The notes under the pieces are model-generated. The model made no database searches, was not told the origin of the DNA, and saw only the letters and a list, made by a program, of their open reading frames with translations. Shown here piece by piece: positions 33,508-41,966 of a stretch of DNA of 64,000 nt. The DNA is taken from the NCBI RefSeq assembly GCF_014654365.1, contig NZ_BNAY01000013.1:62001-126000 (forward strand), given 5' to 3'. This stretch comes from Amycolatopsis oliviviridis. Lineage in GTDB: Bacteria; Actinomycetota; Actinomycetes; Mycobacteriales; Pseudonocardiaceae. Position numbers and translations under genes: made by a program. Numbering within the stretch: the first letter of the stretch is position 1; the number at the start of each line of letters is the position of its first letter.

Positions 33508-34455
33508 ATGAGCGATGACGAGCGCGACGGGGTCAAGCTGACCAACCTCGACCAGCCGTTGTTCGAGGGTGCGACCAAACGCGATCTCGTGGACTACCTG
33601 GACGCCGTCGCGGACCGCCTCCTCCCGGTACTGGAGAACCGGCCGCTTTCGGTGATCCGCATCCTGCGTGGCCAGGGCCCGTTCATGCAGAAGAATCTGC
33701 CCAAGTACACGCCTGACTGGGTGAAGCGGTACGGGATGTGGGCGGAGACGTCGAAGCGGCAGGTGTCCTACGCGCTCTGCGACGACCGCCGCACGCTCCT
33801 GTGGTTCGCGAATCAGCGCGCCGTCGAATACCACCCGACGTTGATGACCGCGGACGCCGAAGCGGGTCCGACCCATCTCGTGCTGGACCTCGACCCGCCC
33901 GCCGGCGACGACTTCGCGCATGTCGTGAAGGCCGCGGGCCTGGTGCGGCAAGCACTCGCGGACTCCGGGCTCGCCGGAGCGGTGAAGACCAGCGGTTCCA
34001 AGGGAGTCCACATCTTCGTCCCGCTGGTGCCGGGGCAGGGCTTCGAAGACGTCGCGGCCGCGACTCGCGCGCTGGCCGCCCGCGCGGAGCAGGTCGACCC
34101 GGCGGTCGCGACGACCGCGTACATCGTGGAAGACCGCGAGGGGAAGGTGTACCTCGATTCCACGCGGGCGGGCTGGAACACCGTCGCGGCGGCGTACAGC
34201 CCGCGGCTGCGGCCGGGACTGCCGGTGTCGTTCCCGGTGGCCTGGGACGAACTCGAAAACGTCGTTCCCGCCGACTTCACCGTTTCCACGGCGCTCGCTT
34301 TGCTGGGGGACAAGGATCCTTGGGCCGACGCGATGCCGGGGCCGCAGACGCTGCCCGCGGACCTCGTCGAACAGGGGCACACGATCCCGGTCGCCCGCGT
34401 CGTGGCGATGCACGAAGGGAAACGCCGCGCGAGGCTGCGCGCTCAAGAGAACTAG
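33508..34455 (+). CDS. LigD-type polymerase (primase-polymerase domain) of NHEJ
   Basis: 315 residues, a stand-alone AEP-superfamily polymerase domain as in LigD. Metal-binding LVLDLDPP (D127, D129), the TSGSKGVHIFVPL segment and a third acidic strand before DSTRAGWN are intact. In bacterial end joining it fills gaps, preferring ribonucleotides, together with Ku and a ligase. Neither Ku nor a ligase gene is in the window. The ATG has no strong ribosome site and lies 25 bases after a D hairpin. It converges with the P-loop gene with a 4-base overlap. Confidence 0.9.
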   Translation: MSDDERDGVKLTNLDQPLFEGATKRDLVDYLDAVADRLLPVLENRPLSVIRILRGQGPFMQKNLPKYTPDWVKRYGMWAETSKRQVSYALCDDRRTLLWFANQRAVEYHPTLMTADAEAGPTHLVLDLDPPAGDDFAHVVKAAGLVRQALADSGLAGAVKTSGSKGVHIFVPLVPGQGFEDVAAATRALAARAEQVDPAVATTAYIVEDREGKVYLDSTRAGWNTVAAAYSPRLRPGLPVSFPVAWDELENVVPADFTVSTALALLGDKDPWADAMPGPQTLPADLVEQGHTIPVARVVAMHEGKRRARLRAQEN

Positions 34456-35033
34456 GCGACAGGGCGGAGCCGGACTCTTCCCGGCTCCTCGTCGGTGACG
34501 AACCGCAGCGCCCCGGTGGCCTCGCGGGTCACCATCCGCGCGCCGCGCCAGCCCGTCGGGACCCAGCCCGCGCGCAGGGCGAGGCGCACCTTCTCGGCCC
34601 GTTTGACGTGGCGGGCGAACGAGTGCCGCCGGATGACGCGACCGCGCGCGACCTGGCCCGCGCGAGCCTCCTCCGGGGTGACGTCGAGCCACAGCAGCTT
34701 GACCGGGCGGCGGCTCAGCAGGCCGAGCAGGGCCAGCAGCCCGCGGGTCGTCGCGCGGGTCGACGGCTCGTGCACGATCAGCGGTCCGCCGTCCCTCAGC
34801 GCGAAGCGGACGACCCGCGCGCGATGCCACAGGTGGACCACCGGCCGGTAGCACCGGTACGGCAGCGCGGCGGGCAGCCGGTCGCGCAGGCGGGCGCGGA
34901 CCTGGTCGGAATCGAGCACCGGCATCGTGCCGGTCGCCGCCCGGGACAGCAGCGTGGTCTTGCCCGCCCCGGGAATCCCCGCGACCACCAGGAGATCGCG
35001 CCTGCCGAGCCGGAGTGCGATGCGATCGGTCAT
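34452..35033 (-). CDS. P-loop kinase-like ATPase (AAA_33/zeta-toxin-like fold)
   Basis: 193 residues. Walker A in GIPGAGKTT near the N-terminus, a DSDQVR segment typical of small polynucleotide- or sugar-kinase-like P-loop proteins, and a basic C-terminal half (ARGRVIRRHSFARHVKR). It may phosphorylate a small molecule or RNA end. No antitoxin-like gene is beside it, so a toxin role is not supported. Confidence 0.75.
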   Translation of the reverse strand: MTDRIALRLGRRDLLVVAGIPGAGKTTLLSRAATGTMPVLDSDQVRARLRDRLPAALPYRCYRPVVHLWHRARVVRFALRDGGPLIVHEPSTRATTRGLLALLGLLSRRPVKLLWLDVTPEEARAGQVARGRVIRRHSFARHVKRAEKVRLALRAGWVPTGWRGARMVTREATGALRFVTDEEPGRVRLRPVA

Positions 35034-35059
35034 AAGGCCTCAACGACCCGGCCGATGAT

Positions 35060-35071
35060 AAAGGTTCCTTT
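35060..35071. promoter_or_regulatory. Short inverted repeat AAAGGTTCCTTT upstream of P-loop gene
   Basis: 12-base palindrome 27 bases before the P-loop start codon, followed by a second CCTT. It could be an operator or a worn B-family repeat core. Confidence 0.3.
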
Positions 35072-35099
35072 ACCTTGATCCGCTCGGCTCCGGTCCTGG

Positions 35100-35765
35100 T
35101 CAGGCCGTCACGGCCGGCTCTGTCGCCACCGTCCGGTCGGGAAGCAGCGTCCCGCCCTTGGTGAGCCACGCGACGCCGAAGGCGAAGATCGCCACCGATT
35201 CCAGCCAGAGCGCCGGGTAGAGCGACTTCGTCGCGTCGTCGAAAACGAGGCCGCAGACCACGATCAAGGCCAGGCACACCAGCATGATCACCCCCGAGGT
35301 GACGTAGAGCCGGTTCCGTTCGGGTTTGCGGCTGCCGGGAATCTCGTTGTCGGACTTGGTGAACAGCACGATGCAGAAGAACGCCAAGGTGAGGAAGAAG
35401 ACGGCGGCGAAGCCGAGATGGAGGTAACCGATGAGCACGTCCGTGCGATCGCCGTTGGACGGTGTGGTGGGGAAGAGCGCCACCCCGACCGCGGCCACCG
35501 CCGCGATGTTCCCGGCGATGTCGTCGATCCGGCCGTAACCCCGGTAGGACAACAGGAAGACGCCGATGGCGCACATGACGCCGACCCAGACGTCACGCAT
35601 TCCCGAGTAGTAGTACCCGCTGATCGAGTTGAGCAGGCCGCCGCCGTCGACGACCGGCTTCCCGAAGATCAGCACGAGCGGCAGCCCGATCCCGAGGAAA
35701 CCTATGGCGCGCCGCAGGAACAGGTAGTTGCGGACGAGATTGTCGGATGCCGTTCGCACGCTCAT
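35100..35765 (-). CDS. Membrane protein, DUF998-like
   Basis: 221 residues with about six hydrophobic helices (near 20-40, 58-76, 82-102, 115-137, 157-180, 187-207). The loop SISGYYYSGMRDVWVG between helices 1 and 2 resembles a family of actinobacterial membrane proteins of unknown function. ATG 35765 has GGAGGCG upstream; in-frame sequence further upstream lacks membrane character. Confidence 0.7.
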   Translation of the reverse strand: MSVRTASDNLVRNYLFLRRAIGFLGIGLPLVLIFGKPVVDGGGLLNSISGYYYSGMRDVWVGVMCAIGVFLLSYRGYGRIDDIAGNIAAVAAVGVALFPTTPSNGDRTDVLIGYLHLGFAAVFFLTLAFFCIVLFTKSDNEIPGSRKPERNRLYVTSGVIMLVCLALIVVCGLVFDDATKSLYPALWLESVAIFAFGVAWLTKGGTLLPDRTVATEPAVTA

Positions 35766-35875
35766 GATCGCCTCCGTGCTCAGTGCGTTGTCGCTACCCG
35801 GGAGTATCGACCACGTGAGCACGGTGAATGACACTTCGTGACGACGTTGAGACTATGTGTTATCGAATTGGTCGG

Positions 35876-37027
35876 CTACGCGGTGTCCAGCACGACCGAG
35901 GTGACGTAACCCCCCATCCCGATCGACGTCTTGACGGTGAGCCCGCTTTCCGGCCGGGTCGGCCCTTCCAGCAGCTGCGGATGCCCGTCGGCCACCGGTT
36001 TCGGCGCCGGGATCAGGTCCCGCTCCGCGGCAAGGCAGCTCGCCGCGATCTCGGTCAGCGCGCTGCTCGACTGGCTGTGCCCGGTCAGCGGTTTGATCGA
36101 ATAGATCCGGGTACCGGCGGGGAAGACCGTTTCGAGGATCTGGGATTCCGTGCGGTGGCACAGTTTCGTGCCTGTCCCGTGCGCGTTCACGTAGCGGATG
36201 TCGGCGGCGGAGACGTTCGCGTTCTCCAGTCCTTCGGTCACCGCGGCGATCGCCGTCGTCGGGTCGGGGTCGAGCGCCATCGCGTTGTGCGCTTCGTGGG
36301 TCATGGCGCCGCCGAGCACGGTCGCGTACGAATCGGCCTTGCGCTGGGTCAGCACGATCGCGACCGCGGCCTCGGAGAAGGTGAAACCCCTTGTGCCCTC
36401 TTGGAAAGGGCGGCACGCTTCGAGCGGCGGCACGTCGGTGATCGCCACCCCGCAGTGCACGAAGTTGCGGACCACCGGCCTGGTCGCGGACAGATCGGTG
36501 GTGACCACCACGACGTCGTCGGCCATGTCCGCGTCGAGCCACATCTTGGCGGTGAGGGTCGCGGCGCTGCCTGTCGCGCACATGGCGGACAAGGTCATCG
36601 ACGGGCCGTGGAAGCCGAACTCCGACATCAGCGAGGCGATCGGGGTCGAGGGCATCATGCCGATGAACTCGCGCCGGTACATGAGCTGGTCGCCCATCTC
36701 GGTGAGTCGGTCCCAGCTCCGCAGGTCCTCGCGGACGCCGCCGGCGATGACGCCGACCCGTCGTCCGGGTGACCAGCCCCGGGCCCCGGCGTCTTCGATC
36801 GCCTCACGTGCCGCCGCGAGCAAAGCGCGGGCGTGCAGACTGCCGTCCCGTGCCCTGCCACCCTCGGAGATGTGCGCGACCCAGCCGGGCAGATCCGGGG
36901 TCTCCCCGAAGCCTTCGGTGAACTGTGCGCAGGGGACGCCGCTCGCGAGGCCCTCCCACAGAGATTCGCGCCCCCAGCCGTAGGCGGTTACGGCGCCGAT
37001 GCCGCAGATGTCTGTTTTGCTCCGCAC
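35876..37027 (-). CDS. Stand-alone beta-ketoacyl synthase (FabF/KAS-like)
   Basis: 383 residues, thiolase-fold condensing enzyme. The catalytic triad is present: C150 in LSAMCATGSAA, H283 in VNAHGTGT and H317 in SIKPLTGHSQ, with K312. The segment after the nucleophile (CATGSAA instead of CASS/CAAS) is unusual. No acyl carrier protein, ketoreductase or other biosynthetic gene adjoins it, so the acyl chain and product are unknown. It diverges from the GGDEF gene across 134 bases. Confidence 0.85.
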   Translation of the reverse strand: MRSKTDICGIGAVTAYGWGRESLWEGLASGVPCAQFTEGFGETPDLPGWVAHISEGGRARDGSLHARALLAAAREAIEDAGARGWSPGRRVGVIAGGVREDLRSWDRLTEMGDQLMYRREFIGMMPSTPIASLMSEFGFHGPSMTLSAMCATGSAATLTAKMWLDADMADDVVVVTTDLSATRPVVRNFVHCGVAITDVPPLEACRPFQEGTRGFTFSEAAVAIVLTQRKADSYATVLGGAMTHEAHNAMALDPDPTTAIAAVTEGLENANVSAADIRYVNAHGTGTKLCHRTESQILETVFPAGTRIYSIKPLTGHSQSSSALTEIAASCLAAERDLIPAPKPVADGHPQLLEGPTRPESGLTVKTSIGMGGYVTSVVLDTA

Positions 37028-37161
37028 GTGTTTCCCTTCAACTACATTCAGTCAACGCTGGGGTGGAATAGCCGCACCGATCAGCTGTCCGGGGAGGACG
37101 GCTACGTCGATTTAGTGATCTAATCGGAAGCTACATCAGTCGAGTAGGGGGTTTGGATCAG

Positions 37162-39738
37162 ATGGATCCTGACGATCTCGACGGTGGGACTCCCGACACC
37201 CACCGGCCCTCGGATCAGGATTCCTCGCCAGCGAACGGCGCCGCGACCCGCACGGTGGGAAAACCCGACCGGCACGCCGCGCTCGTCCGTCTGCTGACCG
37301 AGTTGTCCGCCGAGAGGGATCATCGCGGCGAACCCGCGCTCGCCTTTCTCGGCCAGGGGTACCGCCTTTTGGAGCAAAATTCCGACGGCGGGACATTGGG
37401 TACGCAATATCTCACGATGGTCGAAGCGAGCCCTTACGGGATCTGTGTCCATCAGCGCGGCAAAGTCGTGTTCGTGAACTCCGCCGCCATGCGCTTCGTC
37501 GGCGCGAAGGTGTCGACGGAGATCATCGGGATGCACATCACAGACCTGGTCGACACCGGTTCGCAGGACGCGCTGCTGGCGCGGATCGGTTCGCTGGTCG
37601 CTCCCGGCGCGTTCAGTGAACCGACCGAAATGAGGCTGCGGACCCTCGACGGCCGCGGCGTCGCCGTCGAATCGCAGGCGGTGCTGACGACCTGGGAGGG
37701 CCAGCCCGCCTACCAGGTGATCATGCGCGATCTGACCACGCAGAAGGCGGCCGAGGCCGGTCTGCGGTTCCAGGCCGCGCTGGTCGGGCACGCGAGCGAC
37801 GCGATCATCGCGACCTCGCCCGACGGGCTGGTGACGAGCTGGAACCCGGCGGCGGAGGCCGTCTACGGACACGAACTCGACCAGGTCATCGGGGTCCCGG
37901 TGGCCGAGGTCGTCGGCGCGCCGATGAGCCCGCGGCAGGTCGTCGCGGCGGGCGGGGTCGTGCAGGCGACGCATTTCAGCGCCGACGGCACGGCGCTGGC
38001 GGTGCGCGTCTCCGCGGCCGAGATGTTCGACGGCTACGTGCTGCTGTGCGCCGACGAGACCGCGCAGCGCCGGGCCGAGGCCGAATTCGCCACCGTCGTC
38101 GAAACGCTCGACGAAGGGGTGCTGGTGGTCGGCCCCAGCGGGCGGATCGAACTGGCCAACTCCGCCGCGCACCGGATCTCCGGTGTCCCGGCGGGTTCCC
38201 TGGTCGGCCTGGAGAGCCGGACGCTGCGGCTGCACGACGAGCAAGGCGTCCCGGTGCCCGTCGAGGACCTGCCGTCCGCGCGCGTGCGGCGGTCCGGGAA
38301 GGTCGAGACCGGGCGGGTCGTGCAGGTGCGGCGGCGTGACGGTGCCCACCGCTGGCTTTCGCTGACCTCCGGCCCGCTGATGGCGCCGGGGCAGAGCGTG
38401 CCCTCGGTGCTGACGTCCTTCGCCGACATCACCGAACGGCGGGCGATCAGCGAGCGGCTGGCCTATGAGGCCACCCACGATCCGCTGACCAGGCTCGCGA
38501 ACCGGACGCTCGCGCTGAACCGGCTGCGCCTCACGATCGCGGACCCGGCCCGGACGACCACCGTCATGTTCATCGATCTCGACAAGTTCAAGATCATCAA
38601 CGATTCGCTCGGTCATACCGTCGGCGACCAGGTGCTGCGCATCATCGGCGACCGGCTGCGGGCCGTCGCCGGCCCGTCGGACCTGGTCGGGCGGCTCGGC
38701 GGGGACGAGTTCCTGGTCATCACCACCGGTTATACCGAAGCCGCCGAGGTGCGGGCGCTGGCCGACCACCTCCAGCGGCATCTGGCCGAATCGCTCACGG
38801 TGCACGGCCGCGAACTGCATATAAATACGAGTATCGGAATAGTGATCGCCGAACCCGGTGATACCCGCACCGCCGACGAATTGCTGGAAGACGCCGATTT
38901 GGCGATGTACCAGGCAAAAACATTCGGGCCGGGCCGCTATGCCTTCTATGCGCCGATCATGCGGAAACGGGTCCAGGATCGATTCACCCTGGAGCAGGAT
39001 CTGCGGAACGCCGTCGCGGAAGGCCTGGTCGAGACGGTTTATCAGCCCGTCGTCGATTTGCGGACCGGGGAAATGGTCGCCGTGAAGGCGAAGTCCCGAT
39101 GGGATCATCCGGTCCGGGGACCGATCGATCCGGCGGAATTGGCCGAGATCGCCGACGACGGCGATCTTTTGACGGTCATCGGTGCGGAGGTCCTTGCCAA
39201 GGCCGCCGGCGAGATCTCTCGATGGCGTGCCGATCATGGTGTGAACTGTAATGTGAATGTGAGCCTGTCGGTCCGCCAACTGGGCGATTCCACGTTGCTG
39301 CAAGTGGTACAGACAACTTTGGAGAAGGCCGGGCTGGGGCCGCACGACCTGAGCCTCGACGTCGACGAGACGGCGCTGAAGGACGCGGCCGACGCCGTCG
39401 ACGCGCTGCGGAAGACCGGCGTCCGGGTGACCGCGGAACGGTTCGGCGCCGGGTACTCCTCGCTCGCCCAGCTGTGCCGCCTCGATCTGAACGTGATCGA
39501 AATCGACCGGTCGTTCGTGGCCGACCTCGGGATCTCGAGCGACGCGGAGCCGATCGTCGCCGGGATCATGGCGATGGCGCACGCGGTCGACCTCGTGGTG
39601 GTCGCCGAGGGGGTCGAGACCGCGCAGCAGCTGAAGGTGCTGCACGAACTCGGCTGCGATTGGGCGAAAGGCCCGCTCGTGGCGCCGCCGGGTCCGGTGT
39701 CGGACCTGAGGTCCGCGTACCCGCACGTGGTGCGGTGA
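37162..39738 (+). CDS. PAS-GGDEF-EAL protein: diguanylate cyclase with dead EAL domain
   Basis: 858 residues, soluble. An N-terminal tail of about 85 residues, three PAS-like domains (about 85-200, 205-300, 310-425), GGDEF (about 430-590) and EAL (about 605-855). The GGDEF motif (RLGGDEFLVI, 513-517) is intact, while the Arg of the inhibitory RxxD site is replaced (GPSD). The EAL motif reads KAK (642-644), the DDFG pair reads ERFG (759-762) and the catalytic Lys is E780, so phosphodiesterase activity should be lost. It probably makes c-di-GMP in response to PAS signals. ATG 37162 follows AGGGGG; TTG 37153 is also in frame. Confidence 0.9.
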   Translation: MDPDDLDGGTPDTHRPSDQDSSPANGAATRTVGKPDRHAALVRLLTELSAERDHRGEPALAFLGQGYRLLEQNSDGGTLGTQYLTMVEASPYGICVHQRGKVVFVNSAAMRFVGAKVSTEIIGMHITDLVDTGSQDALLARIGSLVAPGAFSEPTEMRLRTLDGRGVAVESQAVLTTWEGQPAYQVIMRDLTTQKAAEAGLRFQAALVGHASDAIIATSPDGLVTSWNPAAEAVYGHELDQVIGVPVAEVVGAPMSPRQVVAAGGVVQATHFSADGTALAVRVSAAEMFDGYVLLCADETAQRRAEAEFATVVETLDEGVLVVGPSGRIELANSAAHRISGVPAGSLVGLESRTLRLHDEQGVPVPVEDLPSARVRRSGKVETGRVVQVRRRDGAHRWLSLTSGPLMAPGQSVPSVLTSFADITERRAISERLAYEATHDPLTRLANRTLALNRLRLTIADPARTTTVMFIDLDKFKIINDSLGHTVGDQVLRIIGDRLRAVAGPSDLVGRLGGDEFLVITTGYTEAAEVRALADHLQRHLAESLTVHGRELHINTSIGIVIAEPGDTRTADELLEDADLAMYQAKTFGPGRYAFYAPIMRKRVQDRFTLEQDLRNAVAEGLVETVYQPVVDLRTGEMVAVKAKSRWDHPVRGPIDPAELAEIADDGDLLTVIGAEVLAKAAGEISRWRADHGVNCNVNVSLSVRQLGDSTLLQVVQTTLEKAGLGPHDLSLDVDETALKDAADAVDALRKTGVRVTAERFGAGYSSLAQLCRLDLNVIEIDRSFVADLGISSDAEPIVAGIMAMAHAVDLVVVAEGVETAQQLKVLHELGCDWAKGPLVAPPGPVSDLRSAYPHVVR

Positions 39739-39792
39739 ACCGGGCGGCCGCCGCGCACGTGGTCCCGGGTGAGAACGTTCTTCGCCGCTGAC

Positions 39793-39804
39793 GGGACCAA
39801 AGCC
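39793..39804 (+). promoter_or_regulatory. DevR/DosR-box-like site upstream of Rv1733c-like gene
   Basis: GGGACCAAAGCC fits one full side and the centre of the DosR consensus (GGGACTTNNGNCC-type), 63 bases before the start codon. The outer right half (TCCT) is weaker. Rv1733c itself is a DosR-controlled gene in Mycobacterium tuberculosis. Confidence 0.5.
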
Positions 39805-39867
39805 TCCTATCACTCCGGCTCTTCGCGACGCAGTCTTGTCGGTGGGGAACGGTGAAGGAGGCCCGTC

Positions 39868-40452
39868 GTGTCGCTCATGGTCCTGTGGCGCCGGATCCAC
39901 CCCGGCCGGAACCCGCTCGCCCGGATCACCGACCGGATCGAGGCGGCGATCCTGATCGGCGGCGTCGTGGCGGCGCTGCTCGGCATCCCGCTCGCCGCCG
40001 CGGCCGGTTCGGAGGCCTACGCGACCATGATGGCGCGCTCGGCCGTCGAGATGGCGACGCGTCATGCGACGACCGCGACCCTGCTCGAAGACGCGCCGCC
40101 GGCGCGGATCGGCGTCGACGGGACCCCGTCCACCGAGACCGCCCGGGTGCGGGCTCGCTGGGAGCTGTCGGACGGGACGTTTCAGGAGGGGCCCGCCACC
40201 GCCGATCTCGGCGCTTCGGCGGGGGAGCGCGTGACGGTGTGGCTCGACCAGGCCGATGCCGTCGTCGCTCCGCCGGTGAGGCCGCTGGACGCGACGAGTA
40301 CGGGGATCGGCGTCGGGGTGGGGGTGTGGCTGATCGCGGTGACGCTGCTGGCGGCGGCGTGCCTGCTCGCGCTGTGCCTGCTGAACCGGGCGCGGTGGGC
40401 GGCCTGGGACCGGGAGTGGGAGCGGCTCGGCTCGGACTCGACGCCCTCCTGA
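39868..40452 (+). CDS. Rv1733c-family membrane protein
   Basis: 194 residues with two transmembrane helices (about 26-48 and 148-172) enclosing an extracellular domain of about 95 residues (GTPSTETARVRARWELSDGT), the layout of Rv1733c-family proteins. In mycobacteria these are dormancy-regulon proteins of unknown function. GTG start with GAAGGAGG upstream. A DosR-like box lies in the promoter region. It ends just before the largest repeat cluster in the window. Confidence 0.82.
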   Translation: MSLMVLWRRIHPGRNPLARITDRIEAAILIGGVVAALLGIPLAAAAGSEAYATMMARSAVEMATRHATTATLLEDAPPARIGVDGTPSTETARVRARWELSDGTFQEGPATADLGASAGERVTVWLDQADAVVAPPVRPLDATSTGIGVGVGVWLIAVTLLAAACLLALCLLNRARWAAWDREWERLGSDSTPS

Positions 40453-40462
40453 CCCGCTCGTG

Positions 40463-40966
40463 CCGCATTCAGAGGACTAATTGCGTTGGTTGCGGTGGCG
40501 CTCAAGTCCGTGAAGGTGTCCTTGAGGGACCCAGGGTCCCTCAAGGGGCCTTCACGGACTCGGTACCTGCCTCAGGGGGGCGCACAGGCCGCATTTAGAG
40601 GACTAATTGCGGAAATGGGCCGCCTCAAGTCCGTGAAGGGGGCCTTCACGGACCCTGGGTCCCTCAAGGAGTCCTTCATGGACCGCCTAGTGCCTCATTT
40701 GCCACAGAAACCCCACACGTCACACGGTGCGCGCGTGAAGGCCCCCTTCACTCGGCTCAGCCGAGGAAACTCGCCCTTCGCGGTGGCTCAAGTGCATGAA
40801 GGGGGCCTTCACGGAGCTAGGCGCAAGGAAGGGGGCGTTCATGTACTCGGTACCTGCCGCCGGGAGGTCGCCAAGCCGCATTTAGAGGACTAATTGCGGC
40901 GGTTGCCGGTCTGCGGGGCGCTGACCTGCGGTTTCGTGAGTGAGTGATAGCAAAGGTCCCCTGCTC
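40463..40966. repeat. Largest repeat cluster: three C units, several A hairpins, one B unit
   Basis: 586 bases without a gene between the Rv1733c-like and TetR genes. C units at 40463-40485, 40589-40611 and 40876-40899 (each can fold alone: CGCATTTAG-AGGA-CTAATTGCG). A hairpins at 40506-40559 and 40629-40684, the first half of the latter being a palindrome by itself (GTCCGTGAAGG around GG). Worn A units at 40733-40791 and 40795-40853. A B unit near 40949-40966. Confidence 0.85.
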
Positions 40967-41011
40967 CCGCCGCAGGTAGGTGACTGGTTGCGGGAGGCCT
41001 GGATTGTGTCT

Positions 41012-41029
41012 GTACCTACTAGTATGTAC
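41012..41029. promoter_or_regulatory. Palindromic operator before the TetR/tautomerase pair
   Basis: GTACCTACTAGTATGTAC is an 18-base palindrome with one mismatched pair, centred on CTAG. It ends 9 bases before the GTG start of the TetR gene and contains a possible -10 box (TAGTAT). This placement indicates autorepression. Confidence 0.7.
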
Positions 41030-41038
41030 GGTCTCGGT

Positions 41039-41602
41039 GTGGACAAGAGGGAACGGCTGATCGAGAGCACTCGCGAGCTCCTGTGGGAGCGTGGGTACGT
41101 CGGCACCAGCCCGAAGGCGATCCAGGAACGTTCCGGCGCCGGTCAGGGCAGCATGTACCACCACTTCCAGGGCAAGTCCGAACTCGCCCTCGCCGCGATC
41201 GGCCGCGACGCCGAAGACCTCCGGGCCAGGGCGGAGGCCGAGTTCGCCGGGCCCGGCACGGCCATCGAGCGGATCACCGTCTACGTGCGCCGCGAGCGCG
41301 ACATCCTCAAGGGCTGCCCGGTCGGCAAGCTCACCCAGGATCCCGAAGTGATGGCCGACCCGGAACTGCGAAAGCCGGTCGAGGAGTACTTCGGCTGGCT
41401 CACCGGCCGTCTCGCCGAGCTGTTCGACGAGGGCCGCGCGGCCGGCGAGCTCGCCCCGGAGCTCGATCCGCTCGCCACGGCGACCGCGCTGGTCGCGATG
41501 CTGCAAGGCGGTTACGTCCTCGCCCGCGCCGCCGGTTCCCCGGACGTGTTCGCGAAAGCCGTCGACGGCGCCCTCGGCCTGCTCGCCACCAAGGAGAACT
41601 GA
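41039..41602 (+). CDS. TetR-family regulator
   Basis: 187 residues from GTG 41039 (DKRERLIESTRELL). HTH region GTSPKAIQERSGAGQGSMYHHFQGKSELA, then a helical ligand domain with a Cys in LKGCPVGKL that is common in TetR proteins sensing electrophiles. An ATG at 41024 is in frame but lies inside the palindromic operator, so the GTG is preferred. The tautomerase gene follows after one base, so the pair is an autoregulated operon for an electrophilic or aromatic compound. Confidence 0.87.
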   Translation: MDKRERLIESTRELLWERGYVGTSPKAIQERSGAGQGSMYHHFQGKSELALAAIGRDAEDLRARAEAEFAGPGTAIERITVYVRRERDILKGCPVGKLTQDPEVMADPELRKPVEEYFGWLTGRLAELFDEGRAAGELAPELDPLATATALVAMLQGGYVLARAAGSPDVFAKAVDGALGLLATKEN

Positions 41603-41603
41603 C

Positions 41604-41966
41604 ATGCCTTTCGTCCGCATCGACGCCGTCGGGACCGACAAGCTCGAAGCCCTCGGCAACGCCGTCCACGACGCGATGGTCGAAGCGCTCGGCATCCCGG
41701 CCGACGACCGGTTCCAGGTCCTCAACGGCGGGGCCACCCTGAAATACGACGACTACCTGGGGATCCACCGGGACGAGGGGGTCGTGTTCGTCGCGATCAC
41801 CATGCGACGCGGGCGCACCGACGTGCAGAAGAAGTCGCTGTACCGGCGGATCGCGGAACTGGCCGAGGAGTACGCGGGGACCGAGCCGCGGAACGTGCTC
41901 GTCACGATCACCGAGAACGATCCGGTCGACTGGTCGATCGGGAACGGCGAAGCGCAGTACGCCTGA
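41604..41966 (+). CDS. Tautomerase-superfamily enzyme
   Basis: 120 residues with the tautomerase start MPFVRIDAVG; after removal of Met, Pro becomes the N-terminal catalytic base. The second beta-alpha-beta unit ends in VLVTITENDPVDWSIGNGEAQYA, typical of the double-length, MSAD/cis-CaaD-like group. Probable isomerase or hydratase for an enol or unsaturated acid. Transcribed with the TetR gene. It ends directly against the convergent CDP-alcohol phosphotransferase gene. Confidence 0.87.
   Translation: MPFVRIDAVGTDKLEALGNAVHDAMVEALGIPADDRFQVLNGGATLKYDDYLGIHRDEGVVFVAITMRRGRTDVQKKSLYRRIAELAEEYAGTEPRNVLVTITENDPVDWSIGNGEAQYA

Noticed and set aside
34452..35033. Zeta-type toxin of a toxin-antitoxin pair
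   Set aside because: Only a general P-loop kinase likeness; no small antitoxin gene lies upstream.
37120..40065. 981-codon reverse-strand frame opposite the GGDEF gene
   Set aside because: Antisense shadow: low-complexity, His/Arg/Gly/Asp-rich translation and no domain, whereas the + strand encodes PAS, GGDEF and EAL.
40463..40966. Repeat cluster resembling a CRISPR array
   Set aside because: Units belong to different families, spacing is irregular, the units are hairpins rather than direct repeats with unique spacers, and no cas gene is present.
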